Of a stretch of 64,000 nt of DNA, positions 43,751 through 53,865 are shown in pieces. The stretch comes from CAZCBX01 sp964497185. GTDB taxonomy: Bacteria > Bdellovibrionota_G > JALEGL01 > JAGRMV01. Each line of letters begins with the position of its first letter. The first letter of the stretch is position 1. Location: contig CAZCBX010000011.1 in assembly GCA_964497185.1 (NCBI GenBank), positions 1-64,000 of the forward strand. Direction: 5' to 3'. The notes under the pieces are model-generated. The model searched no databases and was not told where the DNA came from. It saw only the letters and a list, made by a program, of their open reading frames with translations. The translations under genes were made by a program, and so were the position numbers.

Positions 43751-44305
43751 ATGAAAAGATTCTCTTGTTTATATGCACTGTTTTTTGTTCTCTCCCCTCT
43801 TCCTGTTATGGCCAATGATTTCATCATCGGCCAGTTGGAAAAAACTTCCTCCGGCGTATATGAAGATTGCATTAAAGATGTGTGTCATGAATTGCCTCAT
43901 GTCACTTATGAACTCAAAAGCAGCGTGGGTGCAGAGCCATCCCTGACCATCGACTTTAAAAAAGCCATCATCACCACGGGCAGTCCTCGATTGGGCACAG
44001 CCACTAAAAAAATCGGATACAAAGCCATTGTTCATTTTGAGGAAAAAAGTCATGAATTTGCCTACCAGATCTTGGATGAAAAAAAGCAATTTTGGCTCAA
44101 AGCGCCCATCGGAGATATTGTCCCCTTTCAATACCGTACCACGCATGAAGACCGTAGAGTCGGCAATGATGGGCCCAAAGAAATGCATCAGATCGGCATA
44201 CTGGACGTGGGTAAACATCGCGGGGAAGATATCTTCAGCTTTAAGATTGTTGGCAAGCTTATCGACCCAGCAACGACCAACGATGGCCCCCGGGCTTGGG
44301 ACTAA
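43751..44305 (+). CDS. Secreted hypothetical protein
   Basis: 184 residues from the ATG at 43751, which begins a clear signal peptide (CLYALFFVLSPLPVMAND). The mature part is beta-rich with a CIKDVCHELPH segment early on. Longer frames starting at 43526 cross the fumC start and are rejected. No family recognised. It is followed after 51 bases by the DUF4112 gene in the same direction. Confidence 0.65.
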   Translation: MKRFSCLYALFFVLSPLPVMANDFIIGQLEKTSSGVYEDCIKDVCHELPHVTYELKSSVGAEPSLTIDFKKAIITTGSPRLGTATKKIGYKAIVHFEEKSHEFAYQILDEKKQFWLKAPIGDIVPFQYRTTHEDRRVGNDGPKEMHQIGILDVGKHRGEDIFSFKIVGKLIDPATTNDGPRAWD

Positions 44306-44356
44306 TTTAAACGTATTTATTCTAACCCATTGATTGTACAATTCACTTCATAGAAT

Positions 44357-44713
44357 ATGACGGCCGACTCTACCCATTCTTATAAACTGCAACGCGATGC
44401 CAATATCGCCAGCTTTTTAGACACACAATTTGTGATACCGGGCACTTCAGTGCGTTTTGGTATGGATGCCATTATCGGTCTGATCCCTGGCATTGGGGAT
44501 GCTTGTGCGGCGCTTATCTCTTTTTATTTTCTTTACCGCGGGTGGGAAGAAAACCTGCCCAAACGTTATCTGGCCCTGATGATTCTTAACATCTTGATTG
44601 AATTGACCATTGGTGCAATTCCCATTTTGGGCGATGCGTTTGATGTGATGTTTAAAGCCAACTTACGCAATTATGAAATTTTAAAGCAGCACATGCTTTT
44701 ACAGAAAGACTAA
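44357..44713 (+). CDS. DUF4112 membrane protein
   Basis: 118 residues matching DUF4112: LDTQFVIPGTSVRFGMDAII, GLIPGIGDACAALISFYFLY and a second GAIPILGDAFDVMFKANLRN, each around a membrane helix. Function unknown. Four bases separate its stop from the SpmAB-like gene, so the two are in one unit. Confidence 0.88.
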   Translation: MTADSTHSYKLQRDANIASFLDTQFVIPGTSVRFGMDAIIGLIPGIGDACAALISFYFLYRGWEENLPKRYLALMILNILIELTIGAIPILGDAFDVMFKANLRNYEILKQHMLLQKD

Positions 44714-44717
44714 AACC

Positions 44718-45968
44718 ATGAAACAACGGATCCGCGATCCACTGCATTGGATATGGGTTTTTTTAATCATGGGCTCACTCCTATTTGGGTTGATATCTTT
44801 TTGGACCCAGCCCAAACCTTTATTGGAAGACATTTTACAATCCACCTTTGAGCTGTCCAAAGTGGCGTTTGAAATTTCGATTGGTCTGACGGGCATTCTC
44901 TGCTTATGGATGGGCATCATGAACATTGGTCAGCAGGCAGGCGTATTGCGCGGATTTACGCGCATGCTGCAACCGTTGTTTTCGAAAATTTTTCCCGATA
45001 TCCCCAAAAATCATCCTGCTCTGGGTTCCATTACGCTTAATCTTGCCGCCAATATGCTGGGCCTCGACAACGCAGCCACGCCGGCTGGTTTAAAAGCCAT
45101 GAAAGAAATGCAAACCCTCAATGACAGTCCGGCCACGGCCACAAATGCACAAATATTATTTTTGGTGATCAACACTTCCTCGGTCACGTTGATTCCGGTC
45201 ACCATTTTTGCCTACCGCGCGCAACAAGGTGCGGCCAGCCCCACCGATGTATTTATTCCACTTCTTTTATCCACATTTGCCTCAACCCTGGTGGGGTTTA
45301 TGGGTGTGGCATGGATGCAAAAAATAAAGGTTTGGGATCGTGTGATCGCGCTATATCTGGGCGGCTTATGCAGCCTAATCGCATTGATTGTTTGGTTTTT
45401 TATGGGTAAATCGCCCGAGGTGATTGCGGCCCAATCCGCTACTTTGAGCAGTTTTATTTTGCTGAGCGTGATTGCGCTTTTTATGATGGTCGGTCTTAAA
45501 AATCGAATCAATGTGTACGATGCATTCATTGAAGGCGCCAAGGGTGGCTTTCAAGTGGCCATTACCATTATTCCTTATTTGGTGGCCATGCTCGTGGCCA
45601 TTGGCATGTTTCGAGCCAGTGGTGCTTTGGATTTTATACTCGATGGCGTTCGATGGTCGCTTGAGATGGCTCAGCTGCCCACCGACTTTGTGGATGCACT
45701 TCCCACCGCATTTATGAAACCTTTGAGCGGCAGCGGTGCGCGTGGCATGATGTTTGAAACCATGAAACAATTTGGCGCAGATTCATTTGTGGGCCGAATG
45801 GCCTGTGTGTTTCAAGGCTCAACCGAAACCACGTTTTATGTGTTGGCTGTTTATTTTGGCGCAGTGGGCATTAAAAAATCTCGCTACGCGGCCCCCTGCG
45901 CACTTCTTGCCGATGCTGCCGGCATTGTAACGGCCATTTTTGTAACGTATTGGTTTTTTGGTGGGTAA
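44718..45968 (+). CDS. Fused SpmA-SpmB nucleoside-recognition (gate) membrane protein
   Basis: 416 residues, about ten membrane helices. The N-terminal half (GLTGILCLWMGIMNIGQQAG, LNLAANMLGLDNAATPAGL) is SpmA-like and the C-terminal half (GAKGGFQVAITIIPYLVAML, SGSGARGMM, CVFQGSTETTFYV) is SpmB-like. In sporeformers these are two separate spore-maturation proteins; Gram-negative bacteria often carry the fusion. The substrate is unknown. Downstream lies the composite palindromic region. Confidence 0.88.
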   Translation: MKQRIRDPLHWIWVFLIMGSLLFGLISFWTQPKPLLEDILQSTFELSKVAFEISIGLTGILCLWMGIMNIGQQAGVLRGFTRMLQPLFSKIFPDIPKNHPALGSITLNLAANMLGLDNAATPAGLKAMKEMQTLNDSPATATNAQILFLVINTSSVTLIPVTIFAYRAQQGAASPTDVFIPLLLSTFASTLVGFMGVAWMQKIKVWDRVIALYLGGLCSLIALIVWFFMGKSPEVIAAQSATLSSFILLSVIALFMMVGLKNRINVYDAFIEGAKGGFQVAITIIPYLVAMLVAIGMFRASGALDFILDGVRWSLEMAQLPTDFVDALPTAFMKPLSGSGARGMMFETMKQFGADSFVGRMACVFQGSTETTFYVLAVYFGAVGIKKSRYAAPCALLADAAGIVTAIFVTYWFFGG

Positions 45969-46026
45969 TGGCTTGGCACGCGTTGCCGCTTTTTGATCTG
46001 TGCTTGAACTACATTTTTTTGTATGT

Positions 46027-46421
46027 GAAATTTCTTTTTAAGGGCCGCGTGCGCGGGGCTTCTTGACACAAAATCCGATCAGTGGGACTTTGAGCTTGCC
46101 CAAAGCTCCCCTGTAATACAGTCATGTTGGTGATATAATGAGAAAGCAGACAAACGCCTTTGGCGTTTGTCTATCTTCCACTTCATACCCAAACACGACT
46201 TAGGTGCAGAGGCGCAGTTGTCGCCCCGGGGACAACCTGGAGTGTGTCTGAGCAGCGGGATGCTTGCTTTAGAAGTACGGTCATCATAAAACTAAAAGTA
46301 CCCATCGACAGGAGGGCGTGTGCGTGAGTTCGCGGAAGGTTTCCCCGGGGTGTGCAACTCGCCTACAGATCTAACTTCGTGCCAAGAAGCCCCACGCTAG
46401 TGGCTGTAAAAAAGAAATTTC
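46027..46421. other. Composite nested palindromic element (copy at 46 kb)
   Basis: Outer arms of 43 bases (46027-46069 and 46379-46421) are inverted and about 80 percent alike. Inside are a short collapsed hairpin (about 46083-46113), a short hairpin ACAAACGCC-TTT-GGCGTTTGT (46149-46169) preceded by TATAAT (46133-46138), and a long hairpin with arms near 46211-46238 and 46336-46362 around CCCCGGGG. Its loop side has TGTGTCTGA and GAGTTCG motifs shared with the 61 kb copy. It fills the convergent gap 45969-46551, in which no gene is credible. Confidence 0.6.
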
Positions 46422-46551
46422 GAATAAACGAAAATGTTATTTAAAAAAAGACAAAAAACTTATGAACCCGTATGAGCCAATCCTAAAAAAACCAAATACG
46501 TTGAGGAATTTTGGTAAAAAGCTAAGGACAGGCACCTGTAGCCTTTCCCCT

Positions 46552-47448
46552 TTATGCTTGTGCAACAAGAAGGTGTTTTTGGTACGCTTTGGAGGGTAAA
46601 TCGTGATCCAATATGGTTTCCAAATACCGGGAAGCTTTCACAAGTTTTTCAAGATCTACACCGTGCTGGGCATCCATATCATTCAAAAATACAACCAAAT
46701 CTTCCGTGGCAAGGTTGCCACTGGCACCAGGGGCATAAGGGCAGCCGCCGACACCGCCGGCTGATGTATCAAATGTATGCACCCCACAATTGATGGAAGT
46801 GTGGACGTGATCCAAGGCTTTGTTGTATGTGTCGTGAAAGTGACCTGCGCTTTGTTTGATCCAGTGTTTTTGGGTAAATTTGTTCCATAATGTTTCGACT
46901 TGTTCGGTGGAAGCTTTACCGATGGTGTCGCCAATGGAAACTTCGTAGCAGCCCATGTCCAACAATCGGTGCATGACCGGAATCACCTGATGGACAGAAA
47001 TATCGCCTTCAAAGGGGCAAACAAAAGCCGTTGATATGTATCCTCGTACGCGGATGTTATTGGCCTGTGCCAATTTCATCACAGGCACGAAACGTGTAAA
47101 ACTTTCTTCAATGCTGGCCTGAATGTTTTTTTGGTTAAACGTCTCAGATGCTGCGGTAAATATCGCCACTTCTTTGCAACCCGCTTCGATGGCTTTGTGC
47201 ATACCGACTTCATTGGGTACCAACACGCTGGTTTGGGTATGGGGGTTGAGACTTAACTGAGCGAGAACTTCTTGTGTGCGGGCCATGGCTGGGATGCTTT
47301 TGGGGTGTACAAATGCACCCACTTCGATGTAGCTCAATCCGGCCTCTTGAAGGAGTTGAATAAAAGTAACGATTTGTGAGGGCGTCAAAATCTTTGACTC
47401 ATTCTGCAGGCCATCCCGAGGGGCCATTTCTTTGATTTGAATGGTCAT
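46552..47448 (-). CDS. Hydroxymethylglutaryl-CoA lyase
   Basis: 298 residues. It cleaves HMG-CoA to acetoacetate and acetyl-CoA, the last step of leucine breakdown. Motifs: EMAPRDGLQNE at the N-terminus with metal and catalytic Asp, SIGDTIGKAS, HFHDTYNKAL with metal His residues, and GGVGGCPYAPGASGNLATED with the catalytic Cys. Homocitrate/isopropylmalate synthase paralogues lack this last motif. It overlaps the carboxylase alpha gene by four bases and is last in the operon. Confidence 0.95.
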   Translation of the reverse strand: MTIQIKEMAPRDGLQNESKILTPSQIVTFIQLLQEAGLSYIEVGAFVHPKSIPAMARTQEVLAQLSLNPHTQTSVLVPNEVGMHKAIEAGCKEVAIFTAASETFNQKNIQASIEESFTRFVPVMKLAQANNIRVRGYISTAFVCPFEGDISVHQVIPVMHRLLDMGCYEVSIGDTIGKASTEQVETLWNKFTQKHWIKQSAGHFHDTYNKALDHVHTSINCGVHTFDTSAGGVGGCPYAPGASGNLATEDLVVFLNDMDAQHGVDLEKLVKASRYLETILDHDLPSKAYQKHLLVAQA

Positions 47449-49298
47449 AAAGACTGAATGTCCACCAGCACTGTGTCGCCTTGAACCACTTGGCCCTGGC
47501 GGCAGCTCACTTCAGACACCTTGCCGTCTTTGGGCGCCCGAAGTTGGTACTGCATTTTCATGGCTTCCATTTCCACCAGGATCTGATCTTTTTTAACGGC
47601 ATCCCCATTATGAACATGCACTTGGGTGATGGTGCCTGTCATGGGAGAAATCACTGCATGTTCTGCTTGTCCTTGCATGCTTTCATGATTTTTTTGCTCC
47701 AATAAAAAAACCTGCGCGCCCGAAAATAGCCAATCTTGCTGATGGCGATGAAACACGTCTAAAGGAGCCTCGGATGGGTTGAGCGCATGGGAGGGCAAAG
47801 ACTTGTGTTGAAACTGCCATAATTTGGCGTGGTCCGACGGAATATAACGGGCTTTCTGCCATGCTGAAATCGAATCACTGCCATAGCGCTGAGCAAAATT
47901 TTGTTCCCATTGGGGTAAGATATTCTGCAAGGTTTGAGTGCGATAAGCGCAATAATCGGAAAGTGTATGGGCGGCCCATTGTGTGTGATGTTTGCCCTGA
48001 CGAAAATCGTAATGTTGCAAAGCCCAATCCAAATAACTTTGATTGGTTTGTACGCCCGCCAAGCGCATTTGCGCCAGTGCTTCTCTCATTCGATCCATGG
48101 CTTGTGGTCGATCCTCGCCTTTGACTGTGATTTTAATCAGCATGGGATCAAAAAATGAAGTGACCGCCGTGCCTTCTTCAATCCCCATGTCCAAACGCAA
48201 CCAGTCTTGGGCCTTGGGCATGGTGAGGTGTTGCACCATACCGGTCGAGGGCATAAAATCTTGGTCAGGGTTTTCAGCGTACACGCGAACTTCAAGCGCA
48301 TGACCGGAGGGCTGTGCATGGATGGATACTTTTTCATTTTGCGCAATTTGTATCTGCGCCTGCACCAAATCAATATCCAGCAGCTGTTCGGTCACGGGGT
48401 GTTCCACTTGAAGGCGCGTGTTGACTTCCATAAAATAGACTTGATCTTGATGATCCACAATGAATTCCACTGTGCCTGCATTGGTGTAATTTACGTGGTG
48501 AAATAGATCGGTGGCGTACCGTGCAAGCTGACGCCGCAATACATCGGTCACAAAAATGGATGGGGCTTCTTCAATGATTTTTTGATGCCTTCTTTGCAAT
48601 GTGCAATCCCGTTCCCACAAAAAGGAAGTTTGTCCATGCTGATCTCGGAGCATTTGCACTTCAATGTGTCGGGGCTTTTCTAAAAAAGGCTCGGCCATCA
48701 GTCGCGCATCACCAAACGCATTTTTGGCGATGGATCGCGCCTGCGTGAGCGCTTCAGATAATTGCTCAACATCTCGGACCACCGTCATGCCTTTGCCGCC
48801 ACCGCCCATCATGGGTTTAAGCAAAATAGGCAAGGTCATTTTTTTTAAGGCTTGTTCAAAATCTGGATCATTGTCTTGGTTTTCAGCCAAGCTTTCCAAG
48901 ACAGGCACCTGACAAGCCCTGGCGATGTCTTTGGCTTTTTGTTTATCGCCCAAGGTGTCAATGACTTCGCTGCTAGGACCAATCCATATCAATCCCTCCT
49001 CTTCGCAACGCTGGGCAAACACGGCGTTTTCGGACAAAAATCCGTAGCCGGGATGCACCGCCTGTGCGCCCATAGCTTTGGCGTGCTCAAGCAAATCATC
49101 CATGTCTAAAAATGATTGAAGCGTAAAGCCACTCAGCCGTCGCACCTCATCACAGTGTTGTACATAGGGTGCTTGCTTTTCTTGTTCAATGTACACGCCC
49201 ACCGCACGCATGCCCATTTTATGAACTGTTTGGATGATCCGAAGCGCGATCTCTCCTCGGTTGGCAATAAATACGGTTTGGATGGGTTGATCGGTCAT
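47445..49298 (-). CDS. Methylcrotonyl-CoA carboxylase, biotin-carrying alpha subunit
   Basis: 617 residues. Biotin carboxylase domain (about 1-450) with GYGFLSENAVFA, PMMGGGGKGM, ERDCTLQRRHQKIIEEAPS and FMEVNTRLQVEHPVTE, then a poorly conserved middle and a biotinyl domain with VEMEAMKMQ (biotin on Lys581). It carboxylates biotin for transfer to 3-methylcrotonyl-CoA. Assignment among acyl-CoA carboxylases follows from its operon with HMG-CoA lyase. Overlaps its neighbours by four bases on both sides. Confidence 0.92.
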   Translation of the reverse strand: MTDQPIQTVFIANRGEIALRIIQTVHKMGMRAVGVYIEQEKQAPYVQHCDEVRRLSGFTLQSFLDMDDLLEHAKAMGAQAVHPGYGFLSENAVFAQRCEEEGLIWIGPSSEVIDTLGDKQKAKDIARACQVPVLESLAENQDNDPDFEQALKKMTLPILLKPMMGGGGKGMTVVRDVEQLSEALTQARSIAKNAFGDARLMAEPFLEKPRHIEVQMLRDQHGQTSFLWERDCTLQRRHQKIIEEAPSIFVTDVLRRQLARYATDLFHHVNYTNAGTVEFIVDHQDQVYFMEVNTRLQVEHPVTEQLLDIDLVQAQIQIAQNEKVSIHAQPSGHALEVRVYAENPDQDFMPSTGMVQHLTMPKAQDWLRLDMGIEEGTAVTSFFDPMLIKITVKGEDRPQAMDRMREALAQMRLAGVQTNQSYLDWALQHYDFRQGKHHTQWAAHTLSDYCAYRTQTLQNILPQWEQNFAQRYGSDSISAWQKARYIPSDHAKLWQFQHKSLPSHALNPSEAPLDVFHRHQQDWLFSGAQVFLLEQKNHESMQGQAEHAVISPMTGTITQVHVHNGDAVKKDQILVEMEAMKMQYQLRAPKDGKVSEVSCRQGQVVQGDTVLVDIQSL

Positions 49299-50092
49299 GA
49301 TTGGGCACGCGTTTTCACAAAAGAAGCGGGTCTCTTCTCAAAAAAGGCGCGAAGGCCTTCTTGGGCTTCCTCACTGGTTCGTATATCGGCAATCTCCACG
49401 GAAGTGGGCAGGCGTGCTTCTTCGATGCTCAAGTGATGAATTTGATCGCACATTTTTTTATAACGGGCAATCGCTTGGGGTGAAAGCTGCATAAACATAT
49501 CGATATAATGCTCGATGGTTTGGTCCAATTCTTCCACCGTTTCCACCACATCATGCACCAAACCAATGTCTTTGCCTTCCACCGCAGGAATGCGCCGTGA
49601 GCATAAGCCATAGTATTTCAAATGCCCAAAACCGACTTTGCGAAGCAAAAAGGGAGCGATGGTGGATGGGATTAAACCGAGTTTGAGTTCACTCAACGAC
49701 AAAACGGCCGAAGCTTGCATCACCACCACATCCATACAAGCAATCAAACCCACGCCGCCACCAAAGGCACTGCCATGAATGCGACCGATGATGGGTTTGC
49801 TGCAATGGTACAAACGCTGGTACATGTCAAAAAGCTTGAGGGCCGATGCCTCATTTTCTTGCTTGGACAAGGTTACGCTGTTTTTCATCCAGTCCAAATC
49901 TGCCCCGGCACAAAATGTTTTTCCCTGGCTACGCACCACAATGACCCGCACGTCTTGATCGGCGTCGAGGTGTGCAACGGCCTGATCCATGGCCTCAATG
50001 GCCTCGGGGTTCAAAGCATTGTGTTTGTCCGGGCGGTGTATTTCAATGAAACCAACGCCATTTTCTTGTTTTAGTTGTACAGATTGACTCAT
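49295..50092 (-). CDS. Enoyl-CoA hydratase family protein, probable methylglutaconyl-CoA hydratase
   Basis: 265 residues of the crotonase fold with CAGADLDWMKN and IGRIHGSAFGGGVGLIACMD (oxyanion-hole Gly) and ALSELKLGLIPSTIAPFLL. Its place between the two carboxylase subunit genes makes hydration of 3-methylglutaconyl-CoA to HMG-CoA the likely reaction. The start follows the end of the beta-subunit gene by one base. Confidence 0.88.
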   Translation of the reverse strand: MSQSVQLKQENGVGFIEIHRPDKHNALNPEAIEAMDQAVAHLDADQDVRVIVVRSQGKTFCAGADLDWMKNSVTLSKQENEASALKLFDMYQRLYHCSKPIIGRIHGSAFGGGVGLIACMDVVVMQASAVLSLSELKLGLIPSTIAPFLLRKVGFGHLKYYGLCSRRIPAVEGKDIGLVHDVVETVEELDQTIEHYIDMFMQLSPQAIARYKKMCDQIHHLSIEEARLPTSVEIADIRTSEEAQEGLRAFFEKRPASFVKTRAQS

Positions 50093-50093
50093 C

Positions 50094-51677
50094 TTACATT
50101 CTCAATACGCCAAATTGTGTTTTTTCAAAAGTGGATTGATAGCAAACCGAAAGCGCTTGAGCGAGCGTTTGGCGGGTATGACGTGGATCCAATATCCCAT
50201 CATCCCATAGGCGAGCCGTGCTGTAATAAGGGTGTCCCTCTTTTTCGTATTTGTCTTCAATGGGTTTTTTAAATTCTGATTCATTTTGAGCATCTTTGTC
50301 GCGCTGAACAGTCCAGAGCACATTGGCCGCTTGCTCCCCGCCCATCACAGAAATGCGCGCATTGGGCCACATCCACAAAAAGCGTGGACTGTAGGCTCGA
50401 CCGCACATGCCATAATTTCCGGCGCCAAAGCTTCCGCCGATGACCACGGTTAATTTGGGCACCTTGGCATTGGCCACCGCCATCACCAATTTGGCACCAT
50501 CTTTGGCAATGCCTCGGTTTTCAACCTCTTTGCCTACCATAAACCCTGTAATGTTTTGCAAGAACAACAGCGGAATGTCGCGTTGACAACAAAGCTCTAT
50601 AAAGTGGGCACCTTTGAGCGCGCTTTCGGAAAAAAGCACACCATTGTTGGCAATGATTCCAATGGGCATGCCTTCGATGTGGGAAAAACCGCAGTACAGT
50701 GTTTTGCCGTAATTTTCTTTAAATTCATCCATACGGCTATCGTCCACCAGACGTGCAATAATTTCACGAACGTCAAAAGCCTGTTTGCTATTTTTGGGTA
50801 AAATACCCAATAGCTCATCGATGGGGTAACGGGGCATGCGCGGTTCAATCAATTTCTGTTCTGGCAGATTGGGCTTGGGTACATGCTCCATGATTTTTCG
50901 AATTATTTCCAACGCATGTTGATCATTTTGGGCCAAATAATCTGCCACCCCTGAAATGCGGGTGTGAACATCTGCGCCGCCAAGCTCTTGACTGGACACT
51001 TCTTCGCCTGTGGCCGCTTTGACCAATGGTGGACCGCCCAAGAATATGGTGCCCTGCTCTTTGACAATGATGGATTGATCACTCATAGCAGGCACATAGG
51101 CTCCTCCTGCTGTGCACGAACCCATCACGGACGCAATTTGTGCAATGCCCATGGCCGACATGGTGGCTTGGTTGTAAAAAATTCGTCCAAAATGATCGCG
51201 ATCAGGAAATACTTCATCCTGCATGGGCAAAAACGCCCCCCCTGAATCCACCATATACACGCACGGGAGTCGATTTTCCTGGGCTATTTCTTGGGCCCGA
51301 AGATGCTTTTTAACAGTGATGGGAAAGTAAGTGCCACCTTTGACTGTGGCGTCGTTGGCTACAACCATGGTTTGTCGACCCGATACAGAGCCAATGCCTG
51401 CAATGACTCCACCACTGGGTACAGCACTATCGTAGAGATCGTGTCCCGCCATGGCGGACAGCTCCAAAAAAGACGTGCCCGGATCAATCAGCTGCGTGAT
51501 TCGATCACGTACATAAAGTTTTCCTCTGGCTTGATGTCGTTCAACGTATTTTTTCCCGCCCCCGAGTTGAACTTGCGCTAGTTGCGCTTGAAGATCTTTG
51601 CACAAGCTTTCGTGGTGCATGTAATTTTCTTGAAAAGCTGTCTCTTGCACAGAGACTTTGGAGGAAAATGTTTTCAT
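50094..51677 (-). CDS. Methylcrotonyl-CoA carboxylase, carboxyltransferase beta subunit
   Basis: 527 residues with the two carboxyltransferase lobes: [14 protein letters not shown] and [17 protein letters not shown] at the start, [47 protein letters not shown] and [18 protein letters not shown]. These are the features of MCC beta rather than propionyl-CoA carboxylase beta. It is the partner of the alpha subunit two genes on. It overlaps the DUF309 gene by four bases. Confidence 0.93.
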   Translation of the reverse strand: MKTFSSKVSVQETAFQENYMHHESLCKDLQAQLAQVQLGGGKKYVERHQARGKLYVRDRITQLIDPGTSFLELSAMAGHDLYDSAVPSGGVIAGIGSVSGRQTMVVANDATVKGGTYFPITVKKHLRAQEIAQENRLPCVYMVDSGGAFLPMQDEVFPDRDHFGRIFYNQATMSAMGIAQIASVMGSCTAGGAYVPAMSDQSIIVKEQGTIFLGGPPLVKAATGEEVSSQELGGADVHTRISGVADYLAQNDQHALEIIRKIMEHVPKPNLPEQKLIEPRMPRYPIDELLGILPKNSKQAFDVREIIARLVDDSRMDEFKENYGKTLYCGFSHIEGMPIGIIANNGVLFSESALKGAHFIELCCQRDIPLLFLQNITGFMVGKEVENRGIAKDGAKLVMAVANAKVPKLTVVIGGSFGAGNYGMCGRAYSPRFLWMWPNARISVMGGEQAANVLWTVQRDKDAQNESEFKKPIEDKYEKEGHPYYSTARLWDDGILDPRHTRQTLAQALSVCYQSTFEKTQFGVLRM

Positions 51678-52156
51678 ACAGCTGTGATGCTCTCATCCAA
51701 TTTTTTTAAAGTCAAGGTTGGCATGGGCGTCTGGTGATGCTTCCACATCCAAATTTCTTGGGTCCAATCTTCCAGTACGATGCCGTAAAAATGGTGCAAC
51801 GGCAACAACATTTTAAGCTTGGGCCAAATCTTTTGAAAGTGAAGCTCGACCCCACGTTGATTTTTTTGCTGTGCTTTATGCATCATGGCGCACACCTGAA
51901 TAAACGCCTGAAAATGAGGTGCGATGGTTGGGTGGTGTTTTTTTAAAAACACCCATTTGCCCTCCCATACTTCATGGGCATACCAAAAAGCTTTGGAATT
52001 AAACAAATCAACCCCAAACAAATACCATGGGTCCTCATACCAGTAATCCGGCACGAACGTTTTGCTATAGCGTTGAATTTCGTGTTGCCCCAACCACAAA
52101 GATTCAATCGGGGCCTGGGCATCGGGCAATGGCAATTGGGTGTAACGCTTGGCCAT
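51674..52156 (-). CDS. DUF309 family protein
   Basis: 160 residues from the ATG at 52156. The family core is seen in [23 protein letters not shown] and the helix [19 protein letters not shown]. The fold is a small helical bundle of unknown function. It is at the front of the leucine-catabolism operon, overlapping the carboxylase beta gene by four bases, which is the only hint of a role. Confidence 0.8.
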   Translation of the reverse strand: MAKRYTQLPLPDAQAPIESLWLGQHEIQRYSKTFVPDYWYEDPWYLFGVDLFNSKAFWYAHEVWEGKWVFLKKHHPTIAPHFQAFIQVCAMMHKAQQKNQRGVELHFQKIWPKLKMLLPLHHFYGIVLEDWTQEIWMWKHHQTPMPTLTLKKLDESITAV

Positions 52157-52165
52157 GGTCAATAT

Positions 52166-52753
52166 CTATAAAATGCCTGTCCATTTGAGACCAATGGCAA
52201 CAATGGTGATGACCACCGAGGATATTAAAATAAGCTTCTGAATGTTTTTTAAAAGCCATGCATTGGCCTTTTCGCCATAGTGATAAATCAGCGTGGCAAA
52301 CAAGAAAAAGCGCATGGCCCGACCCAAAAAACTGGCCGAAATAAACACCGGCAGTGGAATATGAAATACGCCCGCACTGATGGTGAAAATTTTATATGGA
52401 ATGGGTGTGTAGCCCGCCAAAAAAATACTAAAAAAAGCATTGTTTTCGTACAGCTCTCGGACCTGCGCAAATTTTTCAACGGAAATAATGTATTCAAAGA
52501 AGAACCCTGCAATGCCCTGCCACAAGTAAAAGCCGATCATGTAGCCGGCCATGCCACCCAAAACAGAAAACACAGTGGTAAGTGTCGCTGCTTTAAAGCT
52601 GATGCGTGGGTGGGCCAAACAAATGGTAAGCATGAGCACATCTGGAGGAATGGGAAAAAAAGAAGCTTCCGCAAATGCCAACAAGCATAAAATGCCCAAA
52701 GCGTAAGGATGTTTGGAATAAGCCAATACTTTTATATAGAGTCTTTGGATCAT
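52166..52753 (-). CDS. YqaA-type DedA-like membrane protein
   Basis: 195 residues with about five hydrophobic segments. N-terminal LLAFAEASFFPIPPDVLMLT and GYMIGFYLWQ, later AGYTPIPYKIFTISAGVFHI, are the DedA/SNARE-associated YqaA family hallmarks. Such proteins have lipid scramblase-like or membrane-homeostasis roles. The first gene of the operon leading into the leucine genes (9-base gap). Divergent from a J-domain gene with only 17 bases between starts, which contain GATACATTCGTATC. Confidence 0.85.
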   Translation of the reverse strand: MIQRLYIKVLAYSKHPYALGILCLLAFAEASFFPIPPDVLMLTICLAHPRISFKAATLTTVFSVLGGMAGYMIGFYLWQGIAGFFFEYIISVEKFAQVRELYENNAFFSIFLAGYTPIPYKIFTISAGVFHIPLPVFISASFLGRAMRFFLFATLIYHYGEKANAWLLKNIQKLILISSVVITIVAIGLKWTGIL

Positions 52754-52770
52754 TTTGATACATTCGTATC

Positions 52771-53067
52771 ATGATTCGGTGGATCATTCTATTAACGATT
52801 GCGTACATCATTTTTCAGGCGCTTAAAAAAAAGCCCCAAGGACCGCGTCCGTCTGCACGGCGAGACCGCCCATCCGCCAAAGATCCCTATGCCATTTTGC
52901 ACGTGGCCCGCAACGCCGACGCACAAACCATCAAACAAGCCTATCGCAAAGCTTTGTCTGAAAACCATCCCGATAAGGTGGCTCATTTGTCCAGTGAAAT
53001 TCAAGCTACGGCCCGTCAACGCATGGACGAAATTCAATGGGCATATGATCAAATCCAGCCACGCTAA
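52771..53067 (+). CDS. Membrane-anchored J-domain protein
   Basis: 98 residues. One N-terminal helix (IRWIILLTIAYIIFQAL), a short basic linker, then a J domain at the C-terminus (DPYAILHVARNADAQTIKQA, with HPD in SENHPDKV). It should stimulate a DnaK-type chaperone at the membrane. It resembles small DjlA-like C-terminal J proteins. No DnaK gene is in the window. Confidence 0.88.
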   Translation: MIRWIILLTIAYIIFQALKKKPQGPRPSARRDRPSAKDPYAILHVARNADAQTIKQAYRKALSENHPDKVAHLSSEIQATARQRMDEIQWAYDQIQPR

Positions 53068-53105
53068 GTACCAACTAAAAATCAATACAATCCAACCAAC
53101 AGGCC

Positions 53106-53723
53106 CTAATGAAATTTGCCTGTAATGGGTGTATTGTCGTGGGCCGCTGCTTCTTGGGTTAATAAATGGTCAAAGCGCTGATTGACTTCATCGGCATCAA
53201 AAATTTTTAGCGCTTCGTGGTAAAAAGCATGTCCGTGACCCTTTTCGCTGTGATGAAGTTTGGTGTAAAAGTCTTTCCATTGAGGGTCTGGGTGGCGTAG
53301 GCTTAAAATTTCAAACCGTTCAATACCGCGCATTTCTACCAAGCTGGCCACCAAAAGCCGATCCATAAATCGACCCTGCGGATCCGTGCGAATGTGCTGC
53401 ATCAGATGGCGAATGTACACATCCTTTTCGTCGGGCCGCAGTGCGATGCCTTTCTGTTTCATCAGCGCATACACTTGTCTAAAATGCTGAAGCTCTTCAT
53501 GGGCAATGCGGGATGCCGTGGTCACCAACGAGGGATGGTCTGGATACCGCACCACAAAATCCATGCACGTGGCGGAGGCTTTTCTTTCATTGGCTGCATG
53601 ATCGGCGACAAAAAGATCAAAATCTTCCATCACGGCCTCAAACCATGCATCCGGCGTAGTCGACCGCAAAGGAAACTGCTCCAAAAAGCTTCGAATATCC
53701 ACCAGGGTTGCCTGCATGCCCAT
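53106..53723 (-). CDS. miaE: tRNA-(ms2io6A)-hydroxylase
   Basis: 205 residues from the ATG at 53723 (53717 is an alternative). Di-iron ferritin-like fold with ligands in NERKASATCMDF, HEELQHFRQV, EMRGIERFEIL and HHSEKGHGHAFYHEA, each giving Glu and His. It hydroxylates the isopentenyl side chain of ms2i6A37 in tRNA, with O2. It converges with the J-domain gene. miaA/miaB are not seen. Confidence 0.92.
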   Translation of the reverse strand: MGMQATLVDIRSFLEQFPLRSTTPDAWFEAVMEDFDLFVADHAANERKASATCMDFVVRYPDHPSLVTTASRIAHEELQHFRQVYALMKQKGIALRPDEKDVYIRHLMQHIRTDPQGRFMDRLLVASLVEMRGIERFEILSLRHPDPQWKDFYTKLHHSEKGHGHAFYHEALKIFDADEVNQRFDHLLTQEAAAHDNTPITGKFH

Positions 53724-53865
53724 GCGTATAACCGATTTTCTTCTAAAAACCAACCATGTGCCTTGGGATGAACATAGAGAAATATCGTGCAAAACGTTGC
53801 TTGATATCAGTGATTTTCGTAGGGTATCAAGTGATGGATGCTATAACCAAAAGTCGAGATCATTT

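Noticed and set aside
46200..46380. Possible tRNA or tmRNA in the 46 kb gap
   Set aside because: No TTCGA T-loop with acceptor stem or CCA end; the folding is a long hairpin, not a cloverleaf.
53716..53865. Longer start of the glycosyltransferase
   Set aside because: The upstream 50 codons lie over the miaE start and are not like GT2 N-termini; the ATG at 53866 has a ribosome site.
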